Positions 8,086-16,237 of a stretch of 33,200 nucleotides of DNA are shown piece after piece. Origin of the DNA: Rickettsia typhi. Its GTDB lineage: Bacteria; Pseudomonadota; Alphaproteobacteria; Rickettsiales; Deianiraeaceae. The position numbers and the translations under genes were made by a program. The stretch covers positions 1 through 33,200 of the forward strand of contig CAMDIK010000012.1 in NCBI GenBank assembly GCA_945898725.1. Direction: 5' to 3'. Every line of letters begins with the position of its first letter. The first letter of the stretch is position 1. The notes under the pieces are model-generated. The model ran no database searches. It was not told the origin of the DNA and worked only from the letters and a program-made list of their open reading frames with translations.

Positions 8086-9866
8086 AAGTCGAAAATGGTT
8101 AAAAAATTCTCTAAATATAACAGTGACCATATTAGAAGTCTATAGTTTTTCACCCCATTCATGTGGTCATTTATGTATATTTCAAGGGCTTTTTTGTCTA
8201 GAATATTATGAATTTTTGCATTTTGCGCAAATAAACTTGAAAGCACGTAATCTTTGCATTCATTTTGAAACCAATGTCCGTCCGGCGTGGAAAATCCGCG
8301 CTTTTTTAAGGCGGCTATCTCGTTTGGCAGATATTGATGTGCAAAATCGCGCAAAATTGCCTTGCCCTGCAATTCTTGGTTTAAATCTTGGCGAATTTTA
8401 TACTTATTTGGTATTGCAAGCGCAAGATCTACAAGGTTATTGTCCAAAAATGGCACTCTTGTTTCAATAGAATGCGCCATGGAAATTTTATCTTCAGCAA
8501 TTAACAGCCCCTGCAGGAAAGTATTTGCCTCAAAATACAGCGAATTTGCAATGGCTTCATCTGAATTTTGCGGATTTTTATTGAAAAAACTTTTAAAAAC
8601 TTCAAATGCATTATTTTCATCAGCTTTGCTTGTTTGAAATAGTGAAATTTTATCATTTTTTGGCAAAAGCCTGTTCCAAATATTGAAATATCCCGCGGTG
8701 TAATCTTCAAAATTATCATGCTTTTGAGTGTAATATCTCCAAGGATATCCGCCAAATATTTCGTCACTTCCCGCGCCACACAGAACAACTTTTGTAAATT
8801 TTGAGGCAAGTTTTGAGATGTAATAATTAGGATAGCTTTGCCCGCATCTGGGCTCTTCAAGGTGCCAAACTATGCTTTTCATGCTTTTTTCAATATCTTT
8901 GGGCTTTACCACGGCTTCGTAATGCTCGCTTTGAATGTGATTTGCAATTTTTTCCGCGAAATGCCTTTCATCCATTGAATTTTCAATTTCCAAATAAGAC
9001 CCCATGGTAAAAGTGTATAAATGCCCGCTTGCCCTTGCCGCGTGGGCTGAAATCAGCGAAGAATCAATGCCGCTGCTTAGGTAACTTGCCACTTCAACAT
9101 CGGAAATTAAGTTACTTTTCACCGCTTCGTCCATGGTTTTTTGAATTTGCAAAATATATTCATCACTTGGGCGATCGATGCTATTTGTGAAATTAAAATC
9201 CCAATATTTGCATGTTTTTGGTTGAAAATCGGCTGAAATTTTCATAAAAGAACCTTTTTCAAAGAGGGAAATGTTGGTAAATAAAGTGCGACTTGAGAAG
9301 ATATTTTGAAAGGTAACATACTCGGCAAGCGCTTGTTTGTCTAGCGCGGTTTTAACCTCCGGATGCTTGAGTATTGCCTTAATTTCAGAGGCAAAAATGA
9401 ACTTTTCCTTATCAAAAAAATAGTAAAATGGCTTAACTCCATAGCGGTCTCGCGCAGCAAAAATCTCGTGCAATTGCTTGTCATATATCACAAAAGCAAA
9501 CATTCCATTGAGCATTTCAACAATTTTTTCGCCAAAATGGGCGTACCCTTGCAAGATAACTTCCGTGTCAGAGTTTGAAAAAAAGCTGTAGCCTTTTGAA
9601 ATTAATTCGCTGCGAATCTGAGCAAAATTGTATATTTCCCCGTTAAATGATATAACATATCGTTGATTTTGCATAGGCTGGGCGCCGTTTTTGCTTAAAT
9701 CTAAAATTGCTAATCTTCTGTGCCCAAGTGCGATTTTTTCATCAAAATAAAATCCGAAATCATCCGGCCCGCGGTGATACAAAACATCAGACATTTCCTG
9801 TAGAATTGCACCCGTATATTCACGGTTTATTTGTTGCCTTTGATATATTCCAAATATTCCGCACAT
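8082..9866 (-). CDS. asnB: Glutamine-dependent asparagine synthase-like amidotransferase (AsnB/WbpS type)
   Basis: 594 residues, two domains. The N-terminal class II glutaminase starts MCGIFG, with Cys2 as nucleophile after Met removal, and has GHRRLAILD (48-56) and SFNGEIYN (73-80). The C-terminal synthetase domain has the ATP pyrophosphatase loop SYLSSGIDSS (261-270) and GAGSDEIFGGYPWR. The family moves ammonia from glutamine to an acyl-adenylate. Inside polysaccharide loci, members such as WbpS are thought to amidate uronic-acid carboxyls rather than make asparagine. Its place between a glycosyltransferase and wbpI, with an ATGA overlap, suggests that role here, with 2,3-diacetamido uronic acid as a plausible substrate. 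Ordinary asparagine synthesis cannot be excluded from sequence. Confidence 0.88.
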   Translation of the reverse strand: MCGIFGIYQRQQINREYTGAILQEMSDVLYHRGPDDFGFYFDEKIALGHRRLAILDLSKNGAQPMQNQRYVISFNGEIYNFAQIRSELISKGYSFFSNSDTEVILQGYAHFGEKIVEMLNGMFAFVIYDKQLHEIFAARDRYGVKPFYYFFDKEKFIFASEIKAILKHPEVKTALDKQALAEYVTFQNIFSSRTLFTNISLFEKGSFMKISADFQPKTCKYWDFNFTNSIDRPSDEYILQIQKTMDEAVKSNLISDVEVASYLSSGIDSSLISAHAARASGHLYTFTMGSYLEIENSMDERHFAEKIANHIQSEHYEAVVKPKDIEKSMKSIVWHLEEPRCGQSYPNYYISKLASKFTKVVLCGAGSDEIFGGYPWRYYTQKHDNFEDYTAGYFNIWNRLLPKNDKISLFQTSKADENNAFEVFKSFFNKNPQNSDEAIANSLYFEANTFLQGLLIAEDKISMAHSIETRVPFLDNNLVDLALAIPNKYKIRQDLNQELQGKAILRDFAHQYLPNEIAALKKRGFSTPDGHWFQNECKDYVLSSLFAQNAKIHNILDKKALEIYINDHMNGVKNYRLLIWSLLYLENFLTIFDL

Positions 9867-9901
9867 TTTCCTGCTTTTTTACATTAAAAATGTTTAGTAG
9901 A

Positions 9902-11161
9902 TTAAAAGTCAAGTGGAATTTTCTTTAGCGGCAACTTATCAAAAAAAGCATCATAGTTCCAGAAATCTGCGGCAGCTTTGGCAGAATTTTCCTTCATTTC
10001 CTGAACTTTTCCGGGGTTTTTGAGTAAATTATTGATCGCTTGATGCAGGCTATCTTTGCTTTGCCCATCATAGGTAAAGCCGCAGCCAAAATCAATAATT
10101 TTTTTACCATACCATGACATGCTTTGATTTATCATAACCGCAAGCCCGGAATGCATATATTCCCCCGCTTTATTTGCACAAGAATTTTCGCCGATGTAGT
10201 TATTGGTAAAGATATACGGGCAAATTCCTACGTCATATTCCTTAATTTTTTCAAGCATTTCCTGGTTTAAAAGTGGGGAGTGGAAAATGATATTTGGTGC
10301 GTGATTTTGAAATTCCAACCCTGAAATATCGCGATTTTTCTCACTCGTTCCAATGGGGCGCATTAAATATAGGTGCAAAACAGCCTGCTCTGGAAACTGT
10401 GAAAAAGCTTCTATAAGGCTATCAAGTACTAAATTCATATGGATATTTAGCGTTCCAACAATAACAAATTCAAGCCTCTCCTTGATTGGCAGCGCTTTGG
10501 AGTGCGGTTTCTTCAATGGAGCATTTGGTAAAATAAAGGCATTTGGGTGCTTTAAAAGCTTTTGTTGATATGCCAAAATCGGCTCATTTAGCGAGATAAA
10601 TATATCAATTTTCGGATTAATAATCTTGTATAGGTCAATAAGATCAGGGAAAACTCCGGCTTCGTGTTCGTCCCAAATTATTTTCGCATTGGGGTAGTGA
10701 AGTTTGTAGACATATCCGGCAAAAGCAGATATATATTCATGGCACCAAATTACGTCATATTTTTCCTTCAAGGGCAATTTTTCCCGGAGCAGCATATATA
10801 ATATAGCGGTTGGTATTGGGTTAAATTTTGTTAAATCGCGCTTAAATAGAGAATTTTTGAAGTCTTTCAGACTTGATCTTGCAAAAATAGCTTTAAAAAT
10901 TTTAAATGCAATAACCGGATGGTAAATAATTTGCAAAGCGTGCAAGGCAAGAAATTTTGCAAGCAAATAAGCGGCTATAAGTGTGGAAAATTTCCTCCCT
11001 TGAATATAGGGATATTTCTTATAAGTTTCGATTTTATCGGCATTTTCGGCATATTGCGCAACAAGTAATGATGTTTGATATTCCTGCGCAAGCTTTTCTA
11101 AGCTACAAGCAATTCGCGGATCGCGATTAGGCTGTTCAAGTGTAATTACTAAAGCTTTCAT
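9902..11161 (-). CDS. GT4-type glycosyltransferase (GT-B fold)
   Basis: 419 residues beginning MKALVITLEQPNRDPRI, the usual 'N-DPRI' start of GT4 polysaccharide transferases. Residues about 59-94 are hydrophobic. YDVIWCHEY (135-143) and IIWDEHE (161-167) are N-domain landmarks. LEFVIVGTLNIHMNL (about 230-244) starts the C-terminal domain. YDVGICPY and ANKAGEYMHSGLAVMIN (about 309-345) form the nucleotide-sugar site, with Glu in the expected place. It sits directly after the ABC permease (one-base gap) and before asnB (35-base gap), so it belongs to the same leftward operon. Donor sugar unknown. It resembles the transferase at 4696-6048 in layout but is clearly a different protein. Confidence 0.82.
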   Translation of the reverse strand: MKALVITLEQPNRDPRIACSLEKLAQEYQTSLLVAQYAENADKIETYKKYPYIQGRKFSTLIAAYLLAKFLALHALQIIYHPVIAFKIFKAIFARSSLKDFKNSLFKRDLTKFNPIPTAILYMLLREKLPLKEKYDVIWCHEYISAFAGYVYKLHYPNAKIIWDEHEAGVFPDLIDLYKIINPKIDIFISLNEPILAYQQKLLKHPNAFILPNAPLKKPHSKALPIKERLEFVIVGTLNIHMNLVLDSLIEAFSQFPEQAVLHLYLMRPIGTSEKNRDISGLEFQNHAPNIIFHSPLLNQEMLEKIKEYDVGICPYIFTNNYIGENSCANKAGEYMHSGLAVMINQSMSWYGKKIIDFGCGFTYDGQSKDSLHQAINNLLKNPGKVQEMKENSAKAAADFWNYDAFFDKLPLKKIPLDF

Positions 11162-11162
11162 A

Positions 11163-11945
11163 TTATTTAAAATAATACACCAAAGTTTTGTTTAGCATTT
11201 TTCGCACTAGAAATAATATTGCCGCAAGGAATATTACAAGTAAGATTATTGCAAACCAAGATTCCAAACTTGGCACTTTTTGATAGTAAATTATCTCTTG
11301 AAATGGGCGAATTAATATATATAATGGGTTAATTATTTGAATGCTGTGCAGCATACCTTCGCCCATTGATTCCCGCGGGAAAAAAATAGGGGTTATCCAG
11401 GGTAAAAGAGGAATAGCGATTTGGTTGAAATAGTTAATATCTTGAAATACAATGAATAAAAGTGACATAATATATGACATACAGAAAAGGCATGCGCAAA
11501 ATAGCGCTATAAATACTGGTAAACACAGCATTGCAAGGTAATTTATTCCGCTAAATCCATATATATAAAATGCTATTAATAACACGGGGGTGATGAGCAT
11601 ACCAAGAACTATCATTTGTTGCAACATGAAGACAAAAATAAAATTACTTTTTCTTATCGGTTTATTAAGCAAAATTGTTGAACGACCAGCAATTATAGCC
11701 ACATCCCCCAGGGTGTTTGCTATTATATTCCAAAATATAAAACCACTTAGCATAAACAACGGAAGATTGGGCGTATTTGGGCTTATCACATTGCGCACAA
11801 TCAAATAGTATATCACTATTTGAAAAGCTGGGCGAAGTAAAAGCCATATTTTTCCAAGTTTGCTATGCCCATATTGAGATTTAACAATCAGACCTGTTAG
11901 TTTGTAAATATTATGCCAGTAGTGTAAAATTACAGAAATATTCAT
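11163..11945 (-). CDS. wzm: ABC-2 type polysaccharide export permease (Wzm-like)
   Basis: 260 residues with about six hydrophobic helices. The entrance segment GKIWLLLRPAFQIVIYYLIVRNVI and the helix PLFMLSGFIFWNIIANTLGD are typical of ABC-2 O-antigen/capsule/teichoic acid exporters. The loop LPWITPIFFPRESMGEGMLHSIQIINPLYILIR region is also a family hallmark. Its start overlaps the ATPase stop by four bases (ATGA), so the two subunits are translationally coupled. As a dimer with Wzt it moves undecaprenyl-linked polysaccharide to the periplasm. No Wzx/Wzy genes were seen, so this locus uses the ABC-dependent route. Confidence 0.9.
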   Translation of the reverse strand: MNISVILHYWHNIYKLTGLIVKSQYGHSKLGKIWLLLRPAFQIVIYYLIVRNVISPNTPNLPLFMLSGFIFWNIIANTLGDVAIIAGRSTILLNKPIRKSNFIFVFMLQQMIVLGMLITPVLLIAFYIYGFSGINYLAMLCLPVFIALFCACLFCMSYIMSLLFIVFQDINYFNQIAIPLLPWITPIFFPRESMGEGMLHSIQIINPLYILIRPFQEIIYYQKVPSLESWFAIILLVIFLAAILFLVRKMLNKTLVYYFK

Positions 11946-12664
11946 ATAGCTATCTTATTGTATTCATTTATCATATCTTTTGTATCGCCAAAATTGACAA
12001 TTCGTCCCTTTTCCATAATATAACATGTGTTACAATGTTTTTCAATAATATCAATGCTATGGCTTACGTTTATTACTATTTCTGCATTTTCCATCTTTTC
12101 CTGAATTAGTTGATATGCTTTTTTTACAAAACTTTGATCTCCCGCTGCAAAAATTTCATCAAGAATTAGTATGTTTCCATCCTGAAAAACATTTGATGCA
12201 AAAATAAGGCGAGCAGCCATGCCGGAGGAATATTGCGAAAGGGGCTTGTGTATTTGGTCACCAATGTCAACAAATTCAACAATTTTTTGGACAATATCTT
12301 CATTGTAAAATGAAAGATTATCATTCATGATAAATGCAAGTTTGATATTATCAAATCCTGATAAAGATGGTAACATTCCGGCGCCCATGGAAAGCATGGA
12401 TAAAAATTTTCCATTTGTAGTTACCGTTCCTTGGGTTGCAGGGTATATTCCACACGCCGCACGTAGTAATGACGTTTTACCCGCACCATTTCTACCCAAA
12501 ATTCCTATTCTATCGCCTTTTTTGGCTTCAAAATTAATACCTTCCAAGATCTTTATCTTGCACTTTTCCCGCTTCTCCTTTCTGAGAATCATTGCTCTAA
12601 GATGTATATTCCGCACAGCAATGCCTTCAACGTAAACATTCTCCAGTTTTATAAACGCACTCAT
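11942..12664 (-). CDS. wzt: ABC polysaccharide export ATPase (Wzt-like, short form)
   Basis: 240 residues. Walker A is GRNGAGKTSLL, the Q-loop region LSMGAGMLPSLSGFDNI, the signature SQYSSGMAARL, Walker B NILILDEIFAAGD and the switch His VSHSID. The N-terminal 45 residues (RAMILRKEKREKCKIKILEGINFEAKKGD) are the extension typical of O-antigen/teichoic acid exporters. The protein ends right after the nucleotide-binding domain. It lacks the extra C-terminal carbohydrate-binding domain that classical Wzt proteins use to recognise a terminal cap, so it is of the KpsT/TagH-like short type. ATGA overlaps join it to wbpB upstream and wzm downstream. Confidence 0.9.
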   Translation of the reverse strand: MSAFIKLENVYVEGIAVRNIHLRAMILRKEKREKCKIKILEGINFEAKKGDRIGILGRNGAGKTSLLRAACGIYPATQGTVTTNGKFLSMLSMGAGMLPSLSGFDNIKLAFIMNDNLSFYNEDIVQKIVEFVDIGDQIHKPLSQYSSGMAARLIFASNVFQDGNILILDEIFAAGDQSFVKKAYQLIQEKMENAEIVINVSHSIDIIEKHCNTCYIMEKGRIVNFGDTKDMINEYNKIAI

Positions 12665-13530
12665 GATTGTAAAATATTAAACATTAAATTGAGACTATCA
12701 ACTGCTTGTTTTATTTCAAAACTATCCTTTCCTGCAAGAATATCTTTGTAAACTTGTGTATGCAAGTCTTCCCCTACGCTTGAAAAGTCAATTTCATCCC
12801 CATTGATTGTAATTGAGCGATACGTTCCCGTTGCGTTATTTGGTAAATTATTTTTATCAATTGACAAAAGCCATTCAATTGAGGCGTTTTCCAAGGTAAT
12901 TTGCCCGGAAATAGTTTTTTGCGATTTCTCTTGAATGTTGGAGTTTTTCACGCCGCCAAAAAGCCAAATTAGCAAGTCAAAAAAATGTATGCCAATATTA
13001 GCCACTATGCCACCCGAAAGCTCTTGTTTCCCCTTCCAGGTTGCAAGATATGCATCGTCACGCGGGGCAATATATTTCAAATTTACCACATAATCCGTGC
13101 GCGATTCTGACATAATTTTAGCCTTAAGCTCTGTGAGGCTTTTTTGTTTTCTAAGCTGCAAAAGTGTGCACACTTGCTTGTTGTATTTGGTAATATTTCC
13201 CTGTAAAAATGCAAGCTCCTGGGCGTTAAGCACTAGGGGTTTTTCGCAAATTACATTCATTTTCCCCATTAAACCAAGATTTATATGCGCGGCATGCAGG
13301 AAATTTGGACTGGCAATAACCAGGTAGTCAATTTTACTTTGCAGGCATTCGTAATAAAAGCTTTCAAATATTGAAAAATGCTTACATTTAGGGAAAAATG
13401 GGTGAATTTTTTCTTCAGATGCAGGAAGATTCGGGTCAAATGCCAGCAGTAAATTGCCATTTAAGGCTGAAATAGCGCTAATGTGACGATTTGCAATATA
13501 CCCCCCCGAGCCAATAATTGCAAAATTCAT
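12661..13530 (-). CDS. wbpB: UDP-GlcNAcA 3-dehydrogenase (WbpB/WlbA-like, Gfo/Idh/MocA family)
   Basis: 289 residues. The Rossmann start NFAIIGSGGYIANRHISAI, VIASPNFLHAAH, CEKPLV (catalytic Lys) and SGGIVANIGIHFFDLLIWLFG are near-diagnostic for WlbA/WbpB, as are the late blocks WLLSIDKNNLP and FSSVGEDLHTQVYKDIL. The enzyme oxidises C3 of UDP-GlcNAcA, feeding the WbpE transaminase; WlbA/WbpB enzymes recycle NADH with 2-oxoglutarate. I chose the ATG at 13530 (MNFAIIG) since the Rossmann strand begins there. In-frame ATGs at 13545 and 13563 remain possible, and a GGAAAG sits directly before the one at 13545. It is the first gene of the leftward polysaccharide operon, overlapping wzt by four bases. 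Confidence 0.9.
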   Translation of the reverse strand: MNFAIIGSGGYIANRHISAISALNGNLLLAFDPNLPASEEKIHPFFPKCKHFSIFESFYYECLQSKIDYLVIASPNFLHAAHINLGLMGKMNVICEKPLVLNAQELAFLQGNITKYNKQVCTLLQLRKQKSLTELKAKIMSESRTDYVVNLKYIAPRDDAYLATWKGKQELSGGIVANIGIHFFDLLIWLFGGVKNSNIQEKSQKTISGQITLENASIEWLLSIDKNNLPNNATGTYRSITINGDEIDFSSVGEDLHTQVYKDILAGKDSFEIKQAVDSLNLMFNILQS

Positions 13531-13612
13531 ATTAATATCAAACATCTTTCCATAATTATACATAAGGAAAATTATAATCAAGAATTTTTGTATTACATTA
13601 GTGCAAAAAACC

Positions 13613-13689
13613 TGGTGGGTGACGAGGGATTCGAACCCCCGACCCCCTCCTTGTAAGGGAGATGCTCTAACCAGCTGAGCTAGTCACCC
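13613..13689 (-). tRNA. tRNA-Val (anticodon UAC), CCA encoded
   Basis: The reverse complement folds into a full cloverleaf. The acceptor stem GGGTGAC/GTCACCC is perfect. The D arm is GCTC...GAGC, the anticodon arm TCTCC-CTTACAA-GGAGG with anticodon TAC at 34-36, and the T arm GGGGG-TTCGAAT-CCCTC. Discriminator A and a genomic CCA follow. It lies in the 239-base gap between the proB-dxs fusion gene and wbpB, with no other gene there. tRNA genes are common integration sites, but no integrase or attachment repeat is seen beside it. Confidence 0.95.
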
Positions 13690-13769
13690 GAGATTTAATT
13701 ACTAACTAGTGCTATATTTTTAATATACAAGTTTTTTTTACTTTTTTGCATTAAAAACTGAAAATGCCA

Positions 13770-15494
13770 TTATTCATTAAGGCTTTTCACGAAGTTTGCA
13801 ATAGATTTTGCGTCCAGTTTTGCTATTTTGTAGATATTTTCACTTGCGCCATGGTCAATAAAAATATCCGGCATGTGAATTTGAGAAATTTTACAATTTG
13901 GGTGCTTGTTTTGCAAATATTCTGATACAATTGCGCCAAATCCACCGGCGCAGCCTTCTTCCACGGTTACTATTTTTTCAACACCGGCTTCAATTAATTG
14001 GTCAATTTTCAACCTGTCAAATGGCTTTGCAAAGCGCGCATCCACAACAGAAACTTCAATACCATCAAGGGTTTTTAGTAAATTATAAGCCTGCAGTACA
14101 TTTTGCAAAATCGCCCCGAAAGACAAAATGCAAATCTTCGATTTATGCGCAAAAACATCCCTCATCGTGCCAATTTGCACGGATTGAACGCTTTCAAAAC
14201 TTGGTGGAATTTCTTCCGGAATTTCGCCCTTTGGGTATCTAATGCTGCATGGTTTGTCGCTAATTGAGCTTGCAAGTTTCATCATGCCTATAAGCTCTTT
14301 TCCCGATGATGGCGCCATAATTACCATGTTTGGAATGATAGACAAAAAGGCAATATCAAAAGCCCCAACGTGAGTTGCGCCGTCCGCGCCAACATACCCC
14401 GCTCTGTCAAGCATAAATCGCACGGGTAAATTTTGTATTGCAACATCGTGAATTATTTGGTCGTAACATCTTTGTAGGAATGTTGAATATATTGCGCAAA
14501 ATGGCTTGTAACCCGAAAGCGCCATTCCACCGGCAAAAGTCACAGCATGTTGCTCGGCAATTGCCGCATCAAACATTCGCTCTGGGTAAATTTTTGCAAA
14601 TTTGTCCAGCCCTGTTCCGCTTGGCATTCCTGCCGTAATTCCAACAACTTTCTCATCATTTTTCGCCATTTCGATTAAGGTTTGGGAAAATATATCGGTA
14701 TATGTGAGTTTTGAGACGTATATTTCATCTCCGGAATTTACATCAAAACCCTGAACACTCCCGGGCGAATTCTGAATTTCAAGGCTATTTTCGCTATTAG
14801 TTTCACCGCTTATCACCCGCGCAAGCACATTAATTTCGGCAATATTGCAAATGGTGGTTGATATTCCCAGGTCTGCCAATTTTCTTGCAGTTTTAACCTT
14901 ACTTGCCATTCCGCCCCTTCCGCCGGCACTGGTATTTTGCGAAATATTTAGCTCGTCCTGGGGGGAAATTTCGCTTAAAATCTTCCTATTTTCAGAAGTA
15001 AAATCATCAAAAACCCCATCAACATTTGTAAGTATTATAAGGTGATCTGCTGCAAATTGACTGGCTATCATTCCGGCTATTTCATCGTTATCTGTAAACA
15101 TAAGCTCTTGCAGGGTTATGCTGTCATTTTCGTTGAAAATTGGAATAATATTTTTCAATTCCAGCATGGAAAGCACCAGATTTTCCATATTATCTCGCTC
15201 TTTTGCGCTTTCTATGTCTTTTTTTGTAATCAAAATTTGCCCAATATTCAGCCCATATTCGGCGAATTCTATTTGATATTGTTGCATTAAACTTACCTGC
15301 CCGATGCTTGCTAAAATTTGCTTTTCCACTGGCTTTCTGCCCAGTTTTGTTAGAGTTTTTCTTCCCATTCCCACGGCTCCGGAACTTACTAAAATCACGT
15401 CACAGTTCATTTTTTTTAGCATTGCAACGTCCATTGCGATTTTGGAAATATTGCCAATTACACTATCCGTGCCTATTTTTACCACAATCAACAT
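13770..15494 (-). CDS. proB: Fusion: glutamate 5-kinase (ProB) + C-terminal half of DXP synthase (DXS)
   Basis: One uninterrupted 574-residue frame. Residues 1-230 are a complete amino-acid-kinase-type glutamate 5-kinase: VVKIGT (Lys6), SSGAVGMGR (36-45), FNENDSI (120-126), FTDNDEIAGMIA (133-144), LTNVDGVFDD (155-164) and GGRGGMASK (191-199). It makes glutamyl-5-phosphate, the first step of proline synthesis. The optional PUA domain is absent. After a linker (about 231-262), residues 263-574 are the pyrimidine-binding and C-terminal domains of DXS. AIAEQHAVTF (311-320) carries the catalytic Glu (E. coli Glu370 equivalent), and STFLQRCYDQIIHD, DRAGYVGADGATHVGAFD (363-380) and VTVEEGCAGGFG follow. 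The DXS N-terminal half, which holds the thiamine-diphosphate diphosphate site (GDGA...N), is missing. The gene follows proC by two bases in the dnaE-hscB-proC run. The DXS part can work only if an N-half exists elsewhere; I know of no described fusion of this kind. Confidence 0.9.
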   Translation of the reverse strand: MLIVVKIGTDSVIGNISKIAMDVAMLKKMNCDVILVSSGAVGMGRKTLTKLGRKPVEKQILASIGQVSLMQQYQIEFAEYGLNIGQILITKKDIESAKERDNMENLVLSMLELKNIIPIFNENDSITLQELMFTDNDEIAGMIASQFAADHLIILTNVDGVFDDFTSENRKILSEISPQDELNISQNTSAGGRGGMASKVKTARKLADLGISTTICNIAEINVLARVISGETNSENSLEIQNSPGSVQGFDVNSGDEIYVSKLTYTDIFSQTLIEMAKNDEKVVGITAGMPSGTGLDKFAKIYPERMFDAAIAEQHAVTFAGGMALSGYKPFCAIYSTFLQRCYDQIIHDVAIQNLPVRFMLDRAGYVGADGATHVGAFDIAFLSIIPNMVIMAPSSGKELIGMMKLASSISDKPCSIRYPKGEIPEEIPPSFESVQSVQIGTMRDVFAHKSKICILSFGAILQNVLQAYNLLKTLDGIEVSVVDARFAKPFDRLKIDQLIEAGVEKIVTVEEGCAGGFGAIVSEYLQNKHPNCKISQIHMPDIFIDHGASENIYKIAKLDAKSIANFVKSLNE

Positions 15495-15496
15495 AG

Positions 15497-16237
15497 TTAT
15501 TTATCTAATAATTTTGAAAGTTCAAACGCTCTTTCTTCGCCGGATTTTAGCCCATTTTCCAGGGATTTTCGCATCCCTTCCTGCATATTATCAATTGCGC
15601 ACTGGGTAATGCCACCTTTGCTGGCAATTTTTGCAATTGCCTCGTCGAACGATGATTTTTGCGCCATTTCCGCTGCATTTTGTAACAATTTACAGGCAAT
15701 TTTTGCCGAATCTTGCTGGGATATTTCAAAATTACTTGCTGCATAATCTTGAATCATTTTTCCAAGCAGCAGAAAATAAGCCATTCCAGACCCCGTTACC
15801 GGCGTATATTTGTCTATTTCATCATCACTTTTTGTATACATTATAGTGCTGTTTTCACTGAAAATATCAGCAATAAACTGCCGCGTGAATGGTGAATTTA
15901 TCTTATCAAGCACAAGGGCAATTCCATTTTCCGTTACCATTCCAAGATTTGGCATAATTCTAATAAAATTGGCTGTTTTTGTGATATTTTTCGCTAAACA
16001 TTGCAACGAAATACCCGCCATGATTGAAAATATTACCGTATTTACTGCAGATATTTTGTTTATAATCTCTGCCACGCTTGGAAAATCTTGTGGTTTTACG
16101 GCTATTATAATTACGTCAAAAATTTCATTAAAAGGTGCTGAATTTTTCTCTAAAACCCTGATATTGCTGTATTTTTTGCATATTTCCTTGTAAATTGGCG
16201 CCCCCATTGCCCCGCACCCGATTTGTAAAATTTTCAT
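15497..16237 (-). CDS. proC: Pyrroline-5-carboxylate reductase
   Basis: 246 residues, near the low end of the family length. The N-terminal NAD(P)H fold starts MKILQIGCGAMGAPIYKEI. IIIAVKPQDF and FSIMAGISL mark the Rossmann core, and FIRIMPNLGMVTENGIA the family's 'R-MPN' motif. The dimerisation/catalytic part has TPVTGSGMAYFLLL and IASKGGITQCAIDNM (the usual 'SPGGTT' region, here SKGGIT). It makes L-proline from 1-pyrroline-5-carboxylate. It overlaps hscB by four bases (ATGA) and is two bases from the ProB fusion, so the first and last proline enzymes are co-transcribed; proA is not in the window. Confidence 0.93.
   Translation of the reverse strand: MKILQIGCGAMGAPIYKEICKKYSNIRVLEKNSAPFNEIFDVIIIAVKPQDFPSVAEIINKISAVNTVIFSIMAGISLQCLAKNITKTANFIRIMPNLGMVTENGIALVLDKINSPFTRQFIADIFSENSTIMYTKSDDEIDKYTPVTGSGMAYFLLLGKMIQDYAASNFEISQQDSAKIACKLLQNAAEMAQKSSFDEAIAKIASKGGITQCAIDNMQEGMRKSLENGLKSGEERAFELSKLLDK

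Noticed and set aside
13582..13769. Integration site at tRNA-Val
   Set aside because: No integrase gene or direct repeat of the tRNA 3' end found nearby.
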